DNA of 8,558 nt from Micavibrio aeruginosavorus (GTDB taxonomy: Bacteria; Pseudomonadota; Alphaproteobacteria; Micavibrionales; Micavibrionaceae), in contig QFOT01000093.1 in assembly GCA_003241285.1 (NCBI GenBank), positions 1-8,558 on the forward strand, read 5' to 3'. This document shows positions 1-6,638 of this stretch, piece after piece (the first letter of the stretch is position 1; each line of letters begins with the position of its first letter). A program made the translations under genes and the position numbers. The notes below the pieces were generated by a model. That model saw only the letters and a list, made by a program, of their open reading frames with translations. It was not told where the DNA came from and did no database searches.

Positions 1-2
1 CG

Positions 3-545
3 ACGGCTTTCAATCGCAGCAAAAGATTTGGGCCTGACGGCAAACCGCGCTGGCCGTCGACCGAAAGCATCTCGCGCGTTCTTTCCGCGACTGGCGCAAC
101 GCTGTCAGATTTTATGTCCCTGATGGGCGAAGACGAAGTGCCGTCAAAATCTTTACCGACCGTGCCCGTTATCGGTTACGCGCAAGCAGGTACAAAAGGC
201 TATTTCGATGATGCAGGCTATCCTGTCGGCGATGGCTGGGATCAAATTCAGTTTCCCGGCCTCGACCCTTTTCAGGGACGCGTTTATTCACTCGAGATTA
301 CCGGCAGTTCAATGGAGCCGCTTTATCGCGGCGGTGATCGCTTAATCGTTGCCCCCGGCGCCGCCGTGCGCCGCGGCGACCGCGTTGTCGTTCGAACCCT
401 TAAAGGCGAAGTCATGGTCAAGGAATTGATCCGCCAGACCGCCAGCAAAATCGAACTGAAATCCTTCAACAACGAATTCAAGGATTTGACCTATCCTCTG
501 ACCGATATTGCCTGGGTTGCCCGTGTGGTTTGGGTAAGCCAATAA
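3..545 (+). CDS. LexA-like S24 peptidase-domain transcriptional regulator (5' partial)
   Basis: The frame is open from the left edge (first full codon at base 3) to the TAA at 543-545, so the gene starts outside the window; the ATG at 114 is internal. The first visible residues (FNRSKR, then WPSTESI) look like the end of the helix-turn-helix domain of alphaproteobacterial XRE/S24 regulators. The rest is a LexA/S24 peptidase domain. GSSMEP holds the likely nucleophile Ser (codon 309-311), and VMVKEL holds the likely general-base Lys (codon 420-422). An Ala-Gly pair in GYAQAG (186-191) sits where LexA-type proteins cut themselves. The inferred role is a DNA-binding regulator that may inactivate itself; its targets are unknown. 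It ends 65 bases before pyrE. The family call is firm, but self-cleavage is only inferred from the residues. Confidence 0.88.
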   Translation, partial: TAFNRSKRFGPDGKPRWPSTESISRVLSATGATLSDFMSLMGEDEVPSKSLPTVPVIGYAQAGTKGYFDDAGYPVGDGWDQIQFPGLDPFQGRVYSLEITGSSMEPLYRGGDRLIVAPGAAVRRGDRVVVRTLKGEVMVKELIRQTASKIELKSFNNEFKDLTYPLTDIAWVARVVWVSQ

Positions 546-556
546 CATTGCAATAG

Positions 557-585
557 TTGTCATTCAGGGCAGAAAATGCTTTATT
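557..585 (+). promoter_or_regulatory. Candidate sigma70-type promoter for pyrE-nadK
   Basis: TTGTCA at 557-562 matches the -35 consensus at five of six bases. It is followed after 17 bases by TTTATT at 580-585, four of six for the -10. Transcription would start near 592, giving a leader of about 20 bases before the pyrE ATG at 611. It lies between the S24 regulator and pyrE. This is a by-eye consensus match only. Confidence 0.35.
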
Positions 586-595
586 CATCGGCATC

Positions 596-602
596 AGAAG
601 GA
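596..602 (+). promoter_or_regulatory. pyrE ribosome binding site
   Basis: AGAAGGA lies about 8 bases upstream of the ATG at 611. It favours 611 over the in-frame TTG at 557, which has no such site and would add 18 residues (SFRAEN...) unlike any OPRT N-terminus. Confidence 0.65.
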
Positions 603-610
603 ATAAATTT

Positions 611-1297
611 ATGATCGATACCGCCCGCGAAGCCGCAAAAATATTGCTCTCTACAAAATCCGTTTTGTTCAATTCGAAAGAGCCTTTCGTCTATACCTCT
701 GGCAAGATCGGACCTGTCTATGTCGATATCCGCCGCCTGATCGCCTTCCCAAAAGAACGCACGACGCTGATGAATTTTGCCGCCAATATGCTGAAGAAAA
801 ATATCGGCCTGAGCGGAATTGATTATTTAGCAGGCGGCGAAACCGCCGGTATTCCCTATGCCGCTTTTATTGCCGAGCGTCTGGAAAAACCGATGCTCTA
901 TGTTCGTAAAAAACCGAAAGGCTTCGGTCGCATGGCGCAGATCGAAGGCTGCCTCGATGAAGAAGGCAAGAATGTCATCCTGATCGAAGACTTGCAGACC
1001 GATGGCGGCAGCAAGAAAGTTTTCGTCGATGCGCTCCGCGCTGCCGGCGCTACGATCGAACACGCTTTCGTTGTGTTCCACTACGGAATATTTCCGCAAT
1101 CGGAAACCAATATGAAAGATATGGGACTAACGCTTCACTCGTTGTGCAACTGGTGGAACGTGCTTGATGTCGCGAAACAGGAAAATTATTTCGATGAGGA
1201 AACACTGCAATCTGTCGAAGCCTTCCTGAAGAATCCTGCTAAATGGCAGGAAGACAATGCAGGCCGCGCGCCGTCCAATGTCGCTCAGGCCAAGTAG
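611..1297 (+). CDS. pyrE: Orotate phosphoribosyltransferase PyrE
   Basis: This 228-residue cytosolic enzyme transfers phosphoribose from PRPP to orotate, giving OMP in de novo pyrimidine synthesis. The PRPP-binding loop is NVILIEDLQTDGGSK at about residues 121-135, where two acidic residues precede TDGGS. The basic flexible loop with catalytic residues is YVRKKPKGFGR at about 97-107. The N-terminal FVYTSGKIGPVYVDIRR segment (about 26-42) is typical of the family. The first part, MIDTAREAAKILL, supports the ATG at 611, which has an AGAAGGA site upstream. The C-terminal 20 residues are polar and less conserved. nadK begins 6 bases after the TAG, so the two are probably one transcript. The identification is confident. 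The longer TTG start at 557 is unlikely. Confidence 0.96.
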   Translation: MIDTAREAAKILLSTKSVLFNSKEPFVYTSGKIGPVYVDIRRLIAFPKERTTLMNFAANMLKKNIGLSGIDYLAGGETAGIPYAAFIAERLEKPMLYVRKKPKGFGRMAQIEGCLDEEGKNVILIEDLQTDGGSKKVFVDALRAAGATIEHAFVVFHYGIFPQSETNMKDMGLTLHSLCNWWNVLDVAKQENYFDEETLQSVEAFLKNPAKWQEDNAGRAPSNVAQAK

Positions 1298-1303
1298 ATA
1301 TAA

Positions 1304-2065
1304 ATGAAAATTCATTTTATCCATTCAACATCACCAGAGGCGCAGGAAGCCTATAAAAGCCTGACGGTTTTGTATGGCCAAAGCGAGATAGCGGAAGCCG
1401 AAATCGTCGTTGCACTCGGCGGTGACGGCACGATGCTCGAAGCACTTCACCAGGCGATAGGATATAATGATTTACCTGTCTATGGAATGAATCGCGGTTC
1501 GGTCGGATTTTTGATGAACCCGTATATTATCGAGGGCTTGGTCGATAAAATAAAATCCGCGCATAAACAGGAAATATATCCGCTGTCGATGAAAGCCACC
1601 GACGATAAAGGCAAAACCTATGATGCACTGGCGTTCAATGAAGTTTCTCTTTTGCGCGAGGTCCGTCAAGCCGCAAAAATTCGTATCGAGATAGATGGTA
1701 TCGAGCGCCTGCCCGAGCTTATTTGTGATGGCGTTCTGGTGGCGACACCTGCCGGAAGCACCGCCTATAATCTTTCCGCGCATGGTCCCATCATCCCTTT
1801 AAGCTCGGACGTACTTGCATTGACGCCGATCAGCGCTTTTCGCCCGAGACGCTGGCGCGGTGCACTTTTGCCAAGCCACGTTGCCATTCGTTTCGAGATT
1901 TTAGAAAACGAAAAGCGCCCTGTGTCCGCCACCGCCGACGATTTCGAAGTCAGGAATGTCGTCTCTGTCGAAGTGCGCCAAAGCAGCGGCGTATCAAAAA
2001 CCATCCTCTTCGATCCCGATCATTCACTGGAAGAGCGAATGCTGAAAGAGCAGTTTTTGCCTTAA
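1304..2065 (+). CDS. nadK: NAD kinase
   Basis: This 253-residue cytosolic enzyme phosphorylates NAD at the 2' position of the adenosine ribose to make NADP. The diagnostic GGDGT motif is at residues 39-43 (VVALGGDGTMLEA). It is followed by GMNRGSVGFLMN (about 61-72), FNEVSL with the Asn-Glu pair (about 111-116), and CDGVLVATPAGSTAYNLSA (about 142-159), which forms the nucleotide site. FRPRRWRGALLP (about 179-190) is the variant common in alphaproteobacterial NadK. The length fits the short bacterial form of about 250-300 residues. No good ribosome binding site is visible before the ATG, and with a 6-base gap after pyrE, translational coupling is likely. The stop overlaps the stop of the converging glycosylase gene. 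Confidence 0.96.
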   Translation: MKIHFIHSTSPEAQEAYKSLTVLYGQSEIAEAEIVVALGGDGTMLEALHQAIGYNDLPVYGMNRGSVGFLMNPYIIEGLVDKIKSAHKQEIYPLSMKATDDKGKTYDALAFNEVSLLREVRQAAKIRIEIDGIERLPELICDGVLVATPAGSTAYNLSAHGPIIPLSSDVLALTPISAFRPRRWRGALLPSHVAIRFEILENEKRPVSATADDFEVRNVVSVEVRQSSGVSKTILFDPDHSLEERMLKEQFLP

Positions 2066-2700
2066 ATCTCCAGTTTATTATTCGCAATATGCCACAATAA
2101 CAAGCTTGCCGCTGAACGGTTGCCTTTCCAGCGTTCGCCAAGTTCTTTTACAGTTACCAGATCAGGTTTTTCTTTTAAACGCAGATAACGCCCTGCCCCA
2201 AGCTGTATGCCCAAATCGCCAACCGGCCAGATATCGGGTCTTGCAAGCGAGAATATCAAAACCATTTGCGCCGACCAGACACCGAAACCTGACAGTTTCG
2301 TGATATCGGCAATCACCTCTTCATCGTTCATTTTATGCAGACGTTTAGGTGAGAATTCTTTGGTAAGAATCGCCTGCGCCACGCCGCGCCCGTATTTAAT
2401 TTTGCCGTAAGACAAACCGCAGGCGCGCAAATCTTCATCGCTTAAAGATAAAAAACTATCCGGCGTTAATTCGCCATGCAACCGATCGACAAGCTTTTTG
2501 TAAATGGAAGCCGCCGCCTTCACGCTGATCTGCTGGCTGACAATTGCGGAAATGAACGATTGAAAGTTTAAACTGCGTTTCGGCCAAAGCATCTCTTCGG
2601 GTTTGACATTTAGCCCACGAAAAATCTTGTCTTGTTTAAGAAGCTTTTGCAGACCGGATAAAAAATCAGGATGCTGGTGAAGATATTTTATTGAAGGCAC
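2062..2700 (-). CDS. DNA-3-methyladenine glycosylase 2 family protein (AlkA-like, HhH-GPD)
   Basis: This 212-residue base-excision repair enzyme should flip out and remove alkylated bases such as 3-methyladenine. FISAIVSQQISVKAA (about 49-63) is the typical helical core. LSGFGVWSAQMV (about 136-147) is the helix-hairpin-helix, and PVGDLGIQ places the catalytic Asp at residue 162. It is shorter than E. coli AlkA because it lacks that protein's N-terminal domain; many compact bacterial relatives have this size. The start is GTG at 2698-2700. The codon just upstream is an in-frame TAA and the next ATG is 36 codons in, so GTG is the only sensible start. Six bases separate it from the stop of the upstream 120-residue gene, so coupling is possible. 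The 3' end overlaps nadK by 4 bases tail to tail. The exact substrate range cannot be told. Confidence 0.9.
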   Translation of the reverse strand: MPSIKYLHQHPDFLSGLQKLLKQDKIFRGLNVKPEEMLWPKRSLNFQSFISAIVSQQISVKAAASIYKKLVDRLHGELTPDSFLSLSDEDLRACGLSYGKIKYGRGVAQAILTKEFSPKRLHKMNDEEVIADITKLSGFGVWSAQMVLIFSLARPDIWPVGDLGIQLGAGRYLRLKEKPDLVTVKELGERWKGNRSAASLLLWHIANNKLEI

Positions 2701-2706
2701 TTAAAA

Positions 2707-3069
2707 TTAAGCGGCCATGCCGAAGAAACTGAACGATGGCTTGAATGCTCTTGTCGGCATAACGGAAACCGCGCGAGGTGCTGTATAACCCGCAAATGAT
2801 TTCGAAGCACCAAAGGACATGGAAAGGCTCGAGCGTTTCGGCGAAGCCGAAGATATGCTCTTTGCAAAAGACGACGGCTGAACAATCATATCGCGGCTGC
2901 GTTTATGCCAGAAATTATCCTGACCAGAGGCGTGAACAGCCGCCATGACTTTCGACATACCCTCACGGCTATAAGTCAGGTTGAAGCTACCAGCCACATC
3001 AATCGCAGCCGTATTCGGCGGATGACCGCTGAAGGCTTCGACCAGAGATTTTTGGCGCTGTTTGCTCAT
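2707..3069 (-). CDS. Hypothetical small basic serine-rich protein
   Basis: This is a 120-residue frame from ATG (3067-3069) to TAA, and I do not recognise it. About 23 residues are Ser and the net charge is near +10. The second half (ISSASPKRSSLSMSF... to FKPSFSFFGMAA) is low-complexity and probably disordered. There is no signal peptide, membrane helix or catalytic motif. The N-terminal half (SLVEAFSGH, then LTYSREGMSKVMAAV) may form a short helical region. No strong ribosome binding site precedes the ATG. The frame ends 6 bases before the GTG of the AlkA-like gene, as a gene in the same transcript would. A shorter + strand frame (2905-3132) covers part of the same DNA but has no supporting features. 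It is probably real but unproven. Confidence 0.5.
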   Translation of the reverse strand: MSKQRQKSLVEAFSGHPPNTAAIDVAGSFNLTYSREGMSKVMAAVHASGQDNFWHKRSRDMIVQPSSFAKSISSASPKRSSLSMSFGASKSFAGYTAPRAVSVMPTRAFKPSFSFFGMAA

Positions 3070-3096
3070 AACCAGAAAATAATACTTTACGGTGAA

Positions 3097-3139
3097 TTAA
3101 TCAAGTTAAACCAGTTAAGTCATTGTTATTAATAATTAA
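3097..3139. repeat. AT-rich intergenic stretch with five TTAA motifs
   Basis: TTAA occurs at 3097, 3106 and 3115 (exact 9-base spacing), then at 3129 and 3136, in the gap between the two small minus-strand genes. TTAA pairs are the half-sites of the alphaproteobacterial regulator CtrA, but its usual spacing is 11 bases from start to start, which is not seen here. It may simply be AT-rich intergenic DNA. Confidence 0.3.
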
Positions 3140-3372
3140 TCCACATAGGGCGACGGCGATGTTTTTGATGAAGATGGCTTAAAGACCTTTGCCACTCCTG
3201 TAAAACTGCGCATAAGAAAACGAGGTCCGCGATAAAAAATCTGGCGCATCCTTAGGCCACCAAGAACTTTTTGAATGTTTTCACGGCTGGAATTTCCACT
3301 GAGGTTGTCTGCCAGATCGACGGCATTCTTATCCCAACCAAAAACTGATCTTAAGCTACTCAACCTGATCAT
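3136..3372 (-). CDS. Hypothetical small basic protein
   Basis: This is a 78-residue frame from ATG (3370-3372) to TAA, and I do not recognise it. It has 13 Lys/Arg against 5 Asp/Glu. A central run (SSRENIQKVLGGLRMRQIFY, about 28-47) could be an amphipathic basic helix. The tail (FKPSSSKTSPSPYVD) is Ser/Pro-rich and looks disordered. No membrane segment, signal peptide or metal-binding cysteines are present. The best evidence that it is a gene is a near-perfect ribosome binding site (AAGGAGG, 5 bases from the ATG) and a candidate promoter just upstream. It lies between gcvPB and the 120-residue gene on the same strand. It could bind nucleic acid or membrane given its charge, but that is a guess. 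Confidence 0.6.
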   Translation of the reverse strand: MIRLSSLRSVFGWDKNAVDLADNLSGNSSRENIQKVLGGLRMRQIFYRGPRFLMRSFTGVAKVFKPSSSKTSPSPYVD

Positions 3373-3377
3373 TTAAG

Positions 3378-3384
3378 CCTCCTT
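3378..3384 (-). promoter_or_regulatory. Strong ribosome binding site of the 78-residue gene
   Basis: AAGGAGG on the minus strand is 5 bases from the ATG at 3372. It is the best Shine-Dalgarno match noticed in the window and supports translation of an otherwise anonymous small frame. Confidence 0.75.
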
Positions 3385-3392
3385 GCTTATAA

Positions 3393-3424
3393 GGCTAACT
3401 ATACCATAATGGGTATGGCCAGCC
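3393..3424. promoter_or_regulatory. Imperfect inverted repeat, possible operator or hairpin
   Basis: GGCT...AGCC outer arms and CTATACC/GGTATGG inner arms pair around a 6-base loop (ATAATG), with two mismatches and one G-T pair in a 13-position stem. It lies between gcvPB and the 78-residue gene. No T-tract follows on the minus strand, so it does not look like an intrinsic terminator. It spans the spacer and -10 of the candidate promoter, which would suit an operator. Confidence 0.35.
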
Positions 3425-3430
3425 TATCAA
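3403..3430 (-). promoter_or_regulatory. Candidate promoter of the 78-residue gene
   Basis: On the minus strand TTGATA (3425-3430) and TATGGT (3403-3408) are 16 bases apart, each matching sigma70 consensus at four or more of six bases. Transcription would start near 3396 and give a short leader to the ribosome binding site and ATG at 3372. The call is by eye only. Confidence 0.35.
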
Positions 3431-3445
3431 AACCGGATCAGGAGA

Positions 3446-4924
3446 TTACGATTTCCACCTTAGACGTGGCTGGCGAGCCGCCGTCACTTCATCAAGCCTT
3501 CGACGCGGGCTGGTAACCGGGTTTTCATGGAGGGAGGGATCATTGGCTTTCGCTTTTTCCGCTATCAGTTTCATGACCTGTATAAAACGGTCGATGGAAT
3601 CCTTGTCTTCAGTTTCGGTCGGTTCGATCAACATCGTGCCCGGTAGAACCAGCGGGAAATAAACCGTCATCGGGTGAATGCCGTATTCCACCAAGATCTT
3701 TGCGATATCGAGCGTGGTGACGCCATCTTCTTTTTGCAGTTTATCGGTTAGCAAGCATTCATGCATGCATGGCCCCGCATAAGGAACATGATAATCATCT
3801 TTCAATTGCGACAGAATATAGTTTGCGCTCAATACAGCATCTTCGGAAACCTGGCGCAAACCATCAGAGCCGTGAGATTTCATATAGGACAAAGCGCGTA
3901 CGAACATGCCGAATTGCCCGTGAAAGCCTTTGAGGCGGCCAAAACTTGTGTCCCGTTCATTGATAGTTTCAAGATGATAGACATCACCGGATTTTACAAC
4001 CGTCGGCACCGGCAGGTAAGGCGATAACTCTTCCGTCACGCAAATTGGACCTGAGCCCGGACCGCCGCCGCCATGCGGGGTCGAAAATGTTTTATGCAGA
4101 TTGATATGCATGACATCGACACCGAAATCAGCCGGGCGGATTTTACCGACCAGCGCGTTGAAGTTTGCACCATCGCAATAGAAGTAACCGCCGACGTCAT
4201 GTAGAAGTTTTGAAATCTCCAAAATATCGCTTTCAAACAAACCGCAGGTATTCGGATTTGTCACCATCATGCCTGCTACATCGTAGCCGTCGCCGAGAGC
4301 CGCTTTAAAAGCTTCAATGTTTACACGGCCCGTTTCCTTGGTCGGTATCACGCGGATCGTATAACCGCACATTGCAGCGGTCGCTGGATTGGTGCCGTGT
4401 GCTGAATCAGGCACGAGGATAACCGTCTTGTGATGATTGCCTTTGATTTCATGCGCACGGGCAATCGTCATAATGCCAGCCAGTTCGCCATGCGCGCCCG
4501 CCGCTGGCGACAGGCAAACACCGGGCAAACCTGTAAGAGTAGCAAGCCAATGCTGCAGTTCATACATCAAGGCAAGCGCGCCCTGAACCGTCTCTTCCGG
4601 TTGCAGGGGATGGATGGTTGCAAAACCGGGAAGCCGCGCCATTTTCTCATTCAGGCGCGGGTTATGTTTCATCGTGCAGCTCCCGAGCGGGAAGAAACCA
4701 TGATCGATGGAATAATTCTTCGTCGATAACCGCACGAAATGGCGCACGACTTGCGGCTCTTTTAAATCAGGCAAGCCGATTGTTTCACGAATTGGTAATC
4801 CAGTGCGGGATTTTATATTCGCCTTTGGAAAATCAACACCGCCCGTGTCGCCCTGTGGCAATTCCCACAGTAAGGGTTCCTCGTAATGTAACGCCCGTGA
4901 ATTGCCGATTAAGTCTTTGCTCAT
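3446..4924 (-). CDS. gcvPB: Glycine dehydrogenase (decarboxylating) subunit 2, GcvPB
   Basis: This 492-residue protein is the PLP-carrying half of the split P-protein of the glycine cleavage system. Together with GcvPA it decarboxylates glycine and passes the aminomethyl group to lipoyl-GcvH. The PLP-binding Lys is at about 278 in HINLHKTFSTPHGGGGPG. Other family blocks are FFPLGSCTMKHNPRLNE (about 77-93), SPAAGAHGELAG (about 139-150), DSAHGTNPATA (about 173-183) and MVTNPNTCGLFE (about 220-231). The C-terminus, RRRLDEVTAARQPRLRW, is typical of full-length GcvPB, so the gene is intact. The ATG overlaps the gcvPA stop (ATGA at 4921-4924), and a GAGG 7 bases upstream gives the ribosome binding site. 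The overlap implies translational coupling, fitting a 1:1 complex. It is the last gene of the gcv array. Confidence 0.96.
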   Translation of the reverse strand: MSKDLIGNSRALHYEEPLLWELPQGDTGGVDFPKANIKSRTGLPIRETIGLPDLKEPQVVRHFVRLSTKNYSIDHGFFPLGSCTMKHNPRLNEKMARLPGFATIHPLQPEETVQGALALMYELQHWLATLTGLPGVCLSPAAGAHGELAGIMTIARAHEIKGNHHKTVILVPDSAHGTNPATAAMCGYTIRVIPTKETGRVNIEAFKAALGDGYDVAGMMVTNPNTCGLFESDILEISKLLHDVGGYFYCDGANFNALVGKIRPADFGVDVMHINLHKTFSTPHGGGGPGSGPICVTEELSPYLPVPTVVKSGDVYHLETINERDTSFGRLKGFHGQFGMFVRALSYMKSHGSDGLRQVSEDAVLSANYILSQLKDDYHVPYAGPCMHECLLTDKLQKEDGVTTLDIAKILVEYGIHPMTVYFPLVLPGTMLIEPTETEDKDSIDRFIQVMKLIAEKAKANDPSLHENPVTSPRRRLDEVTAARQPRLRWKS

Positions 4925-6186
4925 GAGAGTGCCTCGACAAACAATTTGATATCTGAATCCATTGTCATTTCAGTCGCGCAAACCAGAAGCCTGTTACCGT
5001 CCAGTGCATACCCGCCGATAATATTTTTCTGCGTCAGTTTTTTAATGGCATCCTTGGCAGGAATTTTTAAAATCACAACAAATTCATTGAAGAAATTTTC
5101 ATTTTCAATTTCAAATCCTGCGGCTCCCAAGGTATCTGCCAAGGCGCAGGCGCGTTCGTGATTGAGCTGCGCTAGATTTTTAAATCCGCTCTCGCCAAGA
5201 AGCGCCATATGGACCGTAAAGGCGAGCGCACACAAGCCCTGATTGGTACAGATATTCGATGTGGCTTTCTCGCGGCGAATATGCTGTTCGCGTGTGGAAA
5301 GCGTCAAAACAAAGCCCGGCTTACCGTCTGCGTCATTGGTTTGGCCGCATAAACGTCCGGGCATCTGGCGCAGATATTCTTCCTTGCAGGCGAAAAATCC
5401 TAAATGTGGACCACCGAATGACATGGGCAACCCGATGGATTGTGCTTCTCCGCAAACGATATCGGCCTCGCTCGGCGGCGGCAGCATGCCGAGTGAGACG
5501 ATCTCTGTAATCACGACAACAAGTTTTGCGCCGACGGCATCGCATTGCGCCTTGAAATCAGCACAAGAATGCGGCGTTCCAAGGAAATCAGGTGACTGAA
5601 CGATCACACAAGCCGTTTGATCATCAGGTACACCCTCAGCCAGTTCTGCATCGTCGAAATTCCACAGATAGCTTTGTAAGACTTCTCGGTATTGTGGATT
5701 TAATTCCGTGCCCAGTACAATTTTCCTGCGGCCTGTCAGGCGCATTGCCATAAGCGCCGCTTCGGCTGTCGAAGTGGCCCCATCATACATAGAGGCGTTC
5801 GCTATATCCTGCCCGGTCAGTTGGGCGATCATCGACTGGAATTCGAAAATCACCTGCAACGTGCCTTGAGCAATTTCCGGTTGGTATGGCGTATAGGCGG
5901 TTAGAAATTCAGAGCGCTGGATAATATAATCGACGCTAGCCGGGATATGGTGATTGTAAATTCCCGCCCCCAGAAAAAATGGGCCCGCACTGGCAGCGCG
6001 ATTTTGCAAGGCATAAGCCTGCATTGCTCGCTCAACATCCAGCTCGCTTTTAAACGAAGGCAGATCGGCCAGTTCCTTACGCATGGCCTGCGTCGGAACA
6101 TCCTTGAATAATTCATCAACGTGAGAAACGCTGATAGCTTTGAGCATATCTGCACGATTAGATTTTGTTAAAGGTAGATATCTCAT
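4921..6186 (-). CDS. gcvPA: Glycine dehydrogenase (decarboxylating) subunit 1, GcvPA
   Basis: This 421-residue protein is the N-terminal-type half of glycine decarboxylase, partner of GcvPB. Family motifs are GAGIYNHHIPASVDYI (about 73-88), TAYTPYQPEIAQGTLQ (about 96-111), DGATSTAEAALMA (about 135-147), FGGPHLGFF and RLCGQTND. The segment REQHIRREKATSNICTNQGL (about 299-318) is also characteristic. It is slightly shorter than the usual 440-450 residues, but both ends look complete. An in-frame TGA lies three codons before the ATG, which fixes the start; GAGG 4 bases upstream is a close-spaced ribosome binding site. It is separated from gcvH by 68 bases holding a palindromic repeat, and overlaps gcvPB by 4 bases. 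Confidence 0.96.
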   Translation of the reverse strand: MRYLPLTKSNRADMLKAISVSHVDELFKDVPTQAMRKELADLPSFKSELDVERAMQAYALQNRAASAGPFFLGAGIYNHHIPASVDYIIQRSEFLTAYTPYQPEIAQGTLQVIFEFQSMIAQLTGQDIANASMYDGATSTAEAALMAMRLTGRRKIVLGTELNPQYREVLQSYLWNFDDAELAEGVPDDQTACVIVQSPDFLGTPHSCADFKAQCDAVGAKLVVVITEIVSLGMLPPPSEADIVCGEAQSIGLPMSFGGPHLGFFACKEEYLRQMPGRLCGQTNDADGKPGFVLTLSTREQHIRREKATSNICTNQGLCALAFTVHMALLGESGFKNLAQLNHERACALADTLGAAGFEIENENFFNEFVVILKIPAKDAIKKLTQKNIIGGYALDGNRLLVCATEMTMDSDIKLFVEALS

Positions 6187-6202
6187 GGCGCCTCATAAAA
6201 CT

Positions 6203-6252
6203 GCTTTGCCCACGCAGGCGGGCATCTGGACCCCCGCGTCCGCGGGGGAAGC
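6203..6252. repeat. GC-rich palindromic intergenic repeat between gcvH and gcvPA
   Basis: This 50-base element has two hairpins. One is a perfect 8-bp stem with a 2-base loop at 6231-6248 (CCCCCGCG/CGCGGGGG). The other is a 6-bp stem with one G-T pair at 6208-6223. GCTT and AAGC form the outer ends. On the minus strand it begins 2 bases after the gcvH stop. No T-tract follows, so it is not an obvious terminator. It resembles REP/MITE-type repeats of many proteobacteria. In an operon transcript the hairpin could slow 3'-5' RNA decay and change the gcvH:gcvP ratio (inference). Confidence 0.7.
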
Positions 6253-6254
6253 AC

Positions 6255-6638
6255 TCAAGATATAGTTGTCAAATATTCATCGTATTGGGCTTTATCCATC
6301 AATCCATCAAGCTCTGCCTGATCTGTAATTTTTATTTTTACGATCCAGCCATTTTCAGCATCTTTGAGAAGCTCAGCATCCTGCGCCAGTGCGTCATTCA
6401 CGGCGATAATCTCGCCGGACACAGGCGTATAAACTTCCGCCGCGGTTTTGACGGATTCAACAACGGCAAAGTAAGCGCCTTTTTTATACTGCGCACCCAT
6501 TTTCGGCAGCTCGACATAAACCAGATCGCCCAGCGCATGCTGTGCATATTCGGTAATACCGACCACCGCCGTATCGCCGTTTTCGATTTTGACCCACTCA
6601 TGGTCTTTCGTATATTGCTCTATAATATTTGGGGTCAT
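6255..6638 (-). CDS. gcvH: Glycine cleavage system H protein
   Basis: This 127-residue lipoyl carrier shuttles the aminomethyl group from GcvP to GcvT and is then reoxidised by the L protein. The lipoylated Lys is residue 64 in VVESVKTAAEVYTPVSGEI. YTKDHEWVKIENGDTAVVGI (about 9-28) and LGDLVYVELPKMG (about 36-48) are conserved, and the length is normal. The ATG overlaps the gcvT stop (ATGA at 6635-6638), with AAGG about ten bases upstream inside gcvT. The TGA is 2 bases from the palindromic repeat. A lipoate ligase or lipoyl synthase must act on it, but neither is in the window. The identification is very secure. Confidence 0.97.
   Translation of the reverse strand: MTPNIIEQYTKDHEWVKIENGDTAVVGITEYAQHALGDLVYVELPKMGAQYKKGAYFAVVESVKTAAEVYTPVSGEIIAVNDALAQDAELLKDAENGWIVKIKITDQAELDGLMDKAQYDEYLTTIS

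Noticed and set aside
557..610. Longer PyrE starting at TTG 557
   Set aside because: The extra residues are unlike OPRT N-termini, and a good ribosome binding site precedes the ATG at 611. The TTG also lies within a promoter-like -35 box.
2905..3132. 75-residue + strand frame opposite the 120-residue gene
   Set aside because: It has no ribosome binding site, no recognisable motif and no + strand neighbour to be co-transcribed with. It is probably a shadow frame.
3097..3139. CtrA binding site
   Set aside because: The TTAA motifs are 9, 14 or 7 bases apart rather than the 11 (TTAA-N7-TTAA) of the known consensus.
4430..4926. + strand frames of about 100 codons opposite gcvPB
   Set aside because: The minus-strand frame is an unmistakable GcvPB through this stretch; the + frames carry no family motifs.
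6187..6254. Intrinsic terminator after gcvH
   Set aside because: The hairpin is strong but no T-run follows on the minus strand, and gcvPA-gcvPB continue in the same direction.
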